The position numbers and the translations under genes are program-made. The notes beneath the pieces are model-generated. The model did not search any database, had not been told where the DNA came from, and saw only the letters and a list, made by a program, of their open reading frames with translations. Shown here piece after piece: positions 34,719 through 39,610 of a stretch of DNA of 39,610 nt (positions are counted from its first letter, which is position 1; each line of letters starts with the position of its first letter). The DNA lies in contig JANQSN010000035.1 of the NCBI GenBank assembly GCA_028284045.1, forward strand, positions 1 through 39,610. The letters are read 5' to 3'. Source of the DNA: Alphaproteobacteria bacterium. GTDB taxonomy: Bacteria > Pseudomonadota > Alphaproteobacteria > DSM-16000 > Inquilinaceae.

Positions 34719-35816
34719 TCAACCTTGGCGATGCGCCGGTCGGGTTGCCGCCTGGGGCGCGCGGCCGCCGCCGACAATGGTGAGCCGGCCGGAGGTCGCC
34801 CTGGCCTGGCCGCCGGGGCGATCCTGCACCGGGACCAGCCGGTCGGCGACGTCGCGCAGCCAGGGTGCCAGCGGCTTGGCCAGCGAACTCTCCGCCGCCC
34901 ACCGTGCCGCCCGCAAGCAGGTCCGCCGCGCCCGCTGGGCGGTCGCGCCGACCTGGTCGTTCTTCAGGTCGTGGCGGCCGACCTGCCAGGAACCGGTCCC
35001 CTTCTTCGCCAGGATCAGGGCCAGCCGCACGGTCATGTGGAAGGTCCCGAAACAGCGCAGATAGTCCAAGGTCTCATCCGGGCCGTCGGTCAGGGCGAAG
35101 TGCTGCAGATGGGTGCGCAGCAACCGTGCCTCGGCCTCCGCCGCGTTCGGCGCATATTCGTCGCCGAGCAGCCAGGCCACATCGTCGGTCGCGTTGCGGC
35201 AGCCGCAATGCTCCCAATCGAACCAGGCGACCGCCGGGCCGTCGGTCACGGCGGCGTTGCCGGGGCGGGCGTCCCATTTGACGAAGCTGGGCCGGCCGGC
35301 GGCGAGACGCCGGTAGAGCGCTTCGGCGGGCAAGGCGGGGGCCGGCAAGCTCAGATGCGCACCGATCCGTCGCGGCGTGTCGATCAGCCCCGACAGCCAG
35401 TCGGTCGTCGCGCCCAGCGTGCGCAGCCGTTCCGCCAGCCGGCTCTCGTGCGCTGCCCGGTGTACCGCCGCCAAGCTGGCGAGGGCCTGATCCAAGAGGA
35501 CTTCGGCCTTGTCGGGGTCGGACCGGGCGAGCGCCTCCGACAGGCGAAGGACACCCAGGTCTTCCTGCAGAATCCAAGTGCCGTCATAGGCAAGGATGGC
35601 CGGCACCGGCGCCCCACGCTCGCCGAGCGCCCGCAACACGAAGACCTCCAGATCGATCCGTCGGCGCGACTTGCGCTGGGTCGCGATGACGCTGCGGTCG
35701 GGAAACCGCAGCCGGACGGAGTCGCGGTTGCGCCCGCCCGGTGTCTCCACATCGAGCGGACGCTCACCGAGCAGCCTGTGCCCGGCCTCGAAGGCCTCGG
35801 CCACGCGGTCCGTCAC
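34719..35816 (-). CDS. APH-like phosphotransferase family protein
   Basis: This 365-residue protein has the aminoglycoside/choline-kinase-like fold. The N-lobe has a strand with RLRFPDRSVIATQRKSRRRIDLEVFVLRAL, and the hinge is TWILQEDLG. The catalytic loop reads KWDARPGN, with D and N in the usual places but KW where the family more often has H-x. The metal-binding segment is WFDWEHCG, followed by DDVAWLLGDEY. Members phosphorylate small molecules, but the substrate cannot be told from sequence. It lies between the giant repeat-protein gene (upstream) and the redoxin gene. Confidence 0.8.
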   Translation of the reverse strand: MTDRVAEAFEAGHRLLGERPLDVETPGGRNRDSVRLRFPDRSVIATQRKSRRRIDLEVFVLRALGERGAPVPAILAYDGTWILQEDLGVLRLSEALARSDPDKAEVLLDQALASLAAVHRAAHESRLAERLRTLGATTDWLSGLIDTPRRIGAHLSLPAPALPAEALYRRLAAGRPSFVKWDARPGNAAVTDGPAVAWFDWEHCGCRNATDDVAWLLGDEYAPNAAEAEARLLRTHLQHFALTDGPDETLDYLRCFGTFHMTVRLALILAKKGTGSWQVGRHDLKNDQVGATAQRARRTCLRAARWAAESSLAKPLAPWLRDVADRLVPVQDRPGGQARATSGRLTIVGGGRAPQAATRPAHRQG

Positions 35817-35847
35817 GGCACCGCCTCCTCGGTCGTCCGGCAGGTCG

Positions 35848-35902
35848 CCGCGGCTGCAGCGCCGGTGAAGCGCAAGGGGCGCCTCCCTTGCTGCAGCCGC
35901 GG
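35848..35902. terminator. Double-stem terminator-like structure after the giant repeat-protein gene
   Basis: An outer perfect inverted repeat of 13 bp (CCGCGGCTGCAGC at 35848-35860, complement at 35890-35902) encloses an inner 7-bp hairpin (GCAAGGG at 35872-35878, CCCTTGC at 35885-35891). It is in the 103-nt gap after the giant-protein stop. There is no strong U-tract on the minus strand, so it may be a Rho-assisted or mRNA-stabilising structure rather than a classical terminator. Confidence 0.5.
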
Positions 35903-35919
35903 TTTCCTCAAGCCGCCGA

Positions 35920-38900
35920 TCAGGACGTCGGCACGTTCACGTCGACATCCGGATCGACATAGACCTTCACTTCCGCCGCCGTGCCGGCATTGGCGGTGTA
36001 CTCGTTGAAGGTTCCCGGCAGGACATTGCCTTCGACCGCCGGTGCATTGACGTTCGTGCCCGTCTGGACGAACCCGCCTTCGAGCGTGACGCTGTCGACG
36101 GACGCTGCGTCGTCACTGGTGACGAACAGCGTGTTGTCGCCACCGGTAAGGTCCAGCACGTCCTCCGCCGTCAGGCTGAGCAACGTCTCGTCGCCACCGG
36201 TGAGGTCGATCTCCTCGATATTGGAGACGTTGTCCAGCAACGCGCCGTCCAGCACCAGGTCGTCGTCGCTCAACACCAGGCTGTCGAACCCGGCGCCGCC
36301 GTCGATGGGGTTCCCGCTCTGCAGGTCGGCCTCGCTGACCACCAGCTCATCGTCGTCGACACCGCCGCCCAGATAGCCGCTGAACGTCAGGCTGTTCGTG
36401 CCATGGCTGCCGCCGCTGGCGCTGCTGCTGCCGCCGTTGTCGTCGCTGCCCTTGCCGATGGCCGGCGAGGGGATCTCGATCGACAGGGTGGCCGTGGACG
36501 TGTCCCCATCCCCATCGGTGATGGTGTAGGTGAACTCGTCCACATTCGGGCCGACGTCGAGCGACTTGACCGAATGCAGCACCCAAGACGCACTCGGGGA
36601 GTTGAGGACGATCTCGGTGATATCGAAGTCGATCGGATTGCCGTTCTGATCGACCAGATCGTCACCATCCAGCCGCAGGGTCACCAGGTCGACGTTGTTG
36701 GTGTCCCGCCCGACGATGTCATCGGCTTCGAAAGTACCCTCCAGCTTCACCCGATTGCCTGACCCGTCGATGCCGAACGCCACCCAGGTAAGCTCTCCGA
36801 TCACGCCAGCGTTGTTCGTGAAGTCGCCGACGACGAACTCGAAGGCGCGCGCCTGGGTCTGTTGGTCGAACCGGAGGCCGATCGACTCCAGCTCGCCGCC
36901 GCTGTTGAAGATGCGATCGGTCCCGCCCGACGCGCGGTCGATACCGATGCTCGGCGGATAGCGGCCGCTCGACTGATCGACCACCAGCGTCTGGCCGCTC
37001 TGGACCTGGACCTGGTCGTTCGAGTCGATCACCGCGGTGAAGATGGTGATCCCATTCACCGTGATCGACGGCTCGTTGTTGCTGGGGTTGCTGCTGTAGC
37101 CGGTCGGCAGGAGGTTCTCGTAGTCGCTCTGCTCGATCGACGCGATCTCGAACATGTCGCCCGGGTTGGACGTCAGCTCGTAGGTGTAGTCGCCATCCGT
37201 CTCGATGGTCAGCGTGCCGTACCGGCCCTGGATGGACACGGAGTCGTCGGCCGACGTCAGCGAGACGCTGGTCACATTGCCCTGGCCATCGTCGAACTCG
37301 ACCATGGTCACGGCCTGGATGCCGCCGAACAGGCCGCCGTCGGCACCCAGGGTGTCGTTGAGCAGCACATTGCCCGTCAGCGTCGGGTCGAACCCGCCGC
37401 CACCGCCGCCGGAGCCGCCGCCCCCGCTGGAGCCGCTGCCGCCGGAGCCGCTGCTGCCGCCGGGATGGCCGCCTGAGCCGCCGCTGCCGCTGGAGCCGGG
37501 ATGGCCGCTGGAGCCGTCGGACCCCTGCTTTCCGTCATCGAAGGGATCGAAAGCGTTGGTGTCGTCGCGGGCGATCGGCGCACCGTCCACGATGTCGATC
37601 GACAGCACCGCGCTGGCGGTATCGCCGTCGCCGTCGACGATCGTGTAGGTGAAGTCCTCGCAGACCACGTCGGAGTTGATGTGATCGACCGGCAGGTCCG
37701 CCGTGTAGGTGTACTCGCCCACATCATTGCCGAACATGGTGATCTGCAGTTCGCCGAACTCGGACATGATCACCAGGATGTTGGCCGCCGTACCGGTGAC
37801 CGACGCGGTGAAGTTGGTGTTGTTCCCCGTCTTCACCACGCCACCGTTGACGATGCGGAAGACATCGCCGCCGATCTCGATCGAGTCGATCCGGTCCAGG
37901 CCGTCGTCGCCGGGGTCGTCGTTGGTCAACACGTTGCCGGTGACGATCCCGTTGCCGTCGATGACCGTGTCGATCAGCACCGACGTCAGATCCTGCGGAT
38001 TCTGCACGAAGAACGGCTGTCCGTCGCTGTCGATCGCCGCCAGCGGATCATTGGCCGGGTTGCTGCTGTCGAAGCCGAGGCCGACCGCGATGGTCTCCAG
38101 CGGCAAGGTGTTGGGATCGCCATCGCCGTCCGGATCGGCGGCAAAGGCGTTCCAATCGGCGATGCCCTGGTCGGTGTCTCCCCGGTTCGGCATGCCGTCC
38201 GACAGGAACAGAACCTGATTGACCGTGTCGTCGGAGAGCTGCGGCAGCAGGTCCGACAGTTCCGACCGCGCCAGGTCCAGCGGCGCCTGGTAGTTGGTGA
38301 AGCCGCCGGTCCGCTCGCTCAGCCCGTCGATCAGCGTGTTCAGATCCTGGAATCCCTGGTCCGTATCGCTGCCGAAGACGAACTGGCCGTCGAAGCTGGC
38401 GGTCTCGGAGAAGGTGATGACCGAGACCGTCACCCGGACACCCTGCGCGGCATAGGCCGCGGTGAGCGCCTTCAGCGCCGCTTCGGTCTCGTTGATCTTC
38501 TCGAAGTTGTTGTCATCCATGCTCCCGGAGATGTCGATGATGTAGGTGAGGTTCACCGGCGCGGAGCCGATCTCGAAGATCGTCTCCTTGTCGTCCTCGG
38601 CCTCCGGCACATCGCCGACGTCCAGCGTCACCTGGTCGGTGGCCTCGGTGACGTTGTCCGCGACGGTGTCGTCGGGCTCTTGATCCCCCGACACCACGTC
38701 CGGCGTGTTCGTCTCCTCCGCCCGGACCGTCGCGCTCAGCGTCGCCGACCCGGTCGGGGCGCTGTCGTTGGTGAACTCGAGATCGAAGGAGAAGGTGTCG
38801 ATCCCGCGGTCGCTGGGCACGTTCAAGATCAGCGTATCGGTATCCGACGCGGGGTCGATGGTCACACCGCTCGGCAACCCGGCCGGGTCGGTGTAGCTGA

Positions 38901-39610
38901 ACCCGGTCGGCAGCTCGATGGTGACCAGATGGGTCTCCGACCCGTCGTCGACATCGCCGAAGCTGACCGTGAAGTTGGCCGTACCGCTTTCGCCAAGCGA
39001 GAACTGGTTGTTGCCCGTGTCATCGGTGACCGAGTTGATGCTGACCGCCACCGGATCGGCGTTGGCGTCCGTCACCACCTCCACGGTGTCGCTCGCGTCC
39101 GCCCGGATCTCCGGATCTACGTCGTTGATCGCAACGACTTCGGCCGTCACCGTGCCCAGATCGACATCGCTGTCGGCCGGCGGCGACACCGCGAAGCTGC
39201 CGGTAAAGTTCGTCACACCGCTCGGCACGGTGTCGAAGCCCACCGTGATCGTCGTGCCGGATACCGACACCGTCCGGCCCGCACCTTCCAGACCCGTCGT
39301 GTCCAGACCCCAGCCCGCCGTCGACAGGCCCGGCACCTCGATCGTCACCGTCAGCAACGAGCTGCCCGGCGTCGTCGATGCCTCCACCGGAATGACGTTC
39401 TCGGAGTCCGTCTGCGTCGACCCGAACTGCTGGTACTCGCCTGCGAAGTTGCTGTCCTCCTGCACCACCTGCGGGTCCGTCCCGACCTGGCCAACCGTCA
39501 CCTGCGGATCCGGCGCGCCTTCGACACTGTCGCTGTCCGTTACCGTCACGACATTGTCGGCCGTGCTCGGATCCGGCTCCTGACCGCTCAGGTTCGTCTC
39601 TTCCGCCCGC
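35920..39610 (-). CDS. Giant secreted repeat protein with vWA domain and VCBS/cadherin-like repeats (N-terminus outside window)
   Basis: The minus-strand frame runs from the right edge of the window to a TGA at 35920; about 1229 residues are seen and the start is missing. It is acidic, D/T/G/S-rich and nearly lysine-free, typical of type I-secreted large adhesins. From N to C there are Ig-like repeats sharing a RAEETN linker (39607 and near 38720) and a von Willebrand A domain (about 38560-37965) with an intact MIDAS DISGSMD. VCBS-like units (GNVLTNDDPGDDG, then FTYTIVDGDGDTASAVLSI) follow, with a Gly/Ser/His/Pro linker (about 37525-37393). After it come GNVLLNDTLGADGG, a further FTYTITDGDGDT unit, and a C-terminal domain with one RTX-like GGAGFDSLV. 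Biofilm or surface attachment is an inference; no T1SS genes are in view. Confidence 0.88.
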   Translation of the reverse strand, partial: RAEETNLSGQEPDPSTADNVVTVTDSDSVEGAPDPQVTVGQVGTDPQVVQEDSNFAGEYQQFGSTQTDSENVIPVEASTTPGSSLLTVTIEVPGLSTAGWGLDTTGLEGAGRTVSVSGTTITVGFDTVPSGVTNFTGSFAVSPPADSDVDLGTVTAEVVAINDVDPEIRADASDTVEVVTDANADPVAVSINSVTDDTGNNQFSLGESGTANFTVSFGDVDDGSETHLVTIELPTGFSYTDPAGLPSGVTIDPASDTDTLILNVPSDRGIDTFSFDLEFTNDSAPTGSATLSATVRAEETNTPDVVSGDQEPDDTVADNVTEATDQVTLDVGDVPEAEDDKETIFEIGSAPVNLTYIIDISGSMDDNNFEKINETEAALKALTAAYAAQGVRVTVSVITFSETASFDGQFVFGSDTDQGFQDLNTLIDGLSERTGGFTNYQAPLDLARSELSDLLPQLSDDTVNQVLFLSDGMPNRGDTDQGIADWNAFAADPDGDGDPNTLPLETIAVGLGFDSSNPANDPLAAIDSDGQPFFVQNPQDLTSVLIDTVIDGNGIVTGNVLTNDDPGDDGLDRIDSIEIGGDVFRIVNGGVVKTGNNTNFTASVTGTAANILVIMSEFGELQITMFGNDVGEYTYTADLPVDHINSDVVCEDFTYTIVDGDGDTASAVLSIDIVDGAPIARDDTNAFDPFDDGKQGSDGSSGHPGSSGSGGSGGHPGGSSGSGGSGSSGGGGSGGGGGGFDPTLTGNVLLNDTLGADGGLFGGIQAVTMVEFDDGQGNVTSVSLTSADDSVSIQGRYGTLTIETDGDYTYELTSNPGDMFEIASIEQSDYENLLPTGYSSNPSNNEPSITVNGITIFTAVIDSNDQVQVQSGQTLVVDQSSGRYPPSIGIDRASGGTDRIFNSGGELESIGLRFDQQTQARAFEFVVGDFTNNAGVIGELTWVAFGIDGSGNRVKLEGTFEADDIVGRDTNNVDLVTLRLDGDDLVDQNGNPIDFDITEIVLNSPSASWVLHSVKSLDVGPNVDEFTYTITDGDGDTSTATLSIEIPSPAIGKGSDDNGGSSSASGGSHGTNSLTFSGYLGGGVDDDELVVSEADLQSGNPIDGGAGFDSLVLSDDDLVLDGALLDNVSNIEEIDLTGGDETLLSLTAEDVLDLTGGDNTLFVTSDDAASVDSVTLEGGFVQTGTNVNAPAVEGNVLPGTFNEYTANAGTAAEVKVYVDPDVDVNVPTS

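Noticed and set aside
37393..37525. CRISPR-like or tandem DNA repeat array
   Set aside because: The repetition is the codon-level pattern of a Gly/Ser-rich coding linker inside the giant protein; there are no spacers.

Overview
This 39.6 kb window is very GC-rich chromosomal DNA from an alphaproteobacterium, most likely a Rhodospirillales-type organism. I infer this from the complete ccoNOQP-ccoGHIS layout, a DUF1489 gene, the yicC-gmk pair, the yfgM-like/bamB/der order and the strong G/C third-position codon bias. I cannot name the species.

Region 1 (1-7242, + strand) is a cbb3-type cytochrome c oxidase locus for microaerobic respiration: the 3' end of ccoN, then ccoO, the 54-residue ccoQ, ccoP, ccoG, ccoH, ccoI and the 58-residue ccoS. 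The second half is translationally coupled by 4-22 nt overlaps. Region 2 (7305-16822, + strand) starts with an unassigned helical protein. It then holds an envelope cluster: a secreted protein combining two peptidoglycan-binding domains, a PPC-like domain and MORN repeats; a 1743-residue bacterial alpha-2-macroglobulin with an intact CLEQ thioester motif; and penicillin-binding protein 1C. The last two are a well-known pair; the MORN protein is an unusual addition.

Region 3 (16833-20738) contains a convergent DUF3179 gene, a small secreted repeat protein, a proline/alanine-rich membrane-anchored protein and a CapA-family protein. Region 4 (20739-22601) is a visibly AT-richer accessory island between capA and pgm. 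It carries three small minus-strand genes with strong Shine-Dalgarno sequences (73, 177 and 44 residues, two of them membrane proteins) and a divergent ribbon-helix-helix-like gene. None of the three matches a family I recognise, and this is the most likely place for something undescribed.

Region 5 (22602-35816) is mostly core genes: pgm (-), a metallo-beta-lactamase-fold hydrolase, yicC, gmk, a family-39-like glycosyltransferase, an SLC13-like permease and a DUF1489 protein (all +). The minus-strand genes der, bamB, a yfgM-like gene, a thioredoxin-fold protein and an APH-like phosphotransferase follow. A REP-like palindrome lies between the last two. Region 6 (35848-39610) is a terminator-like double hairpin and then the C-terminal 1.2 kresidues of a giant secreted repeat protein with a von Willebrand A domain, VCBS/cadherin-like repeats and a Gly/Ser linker. 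It is cut by the window edge.
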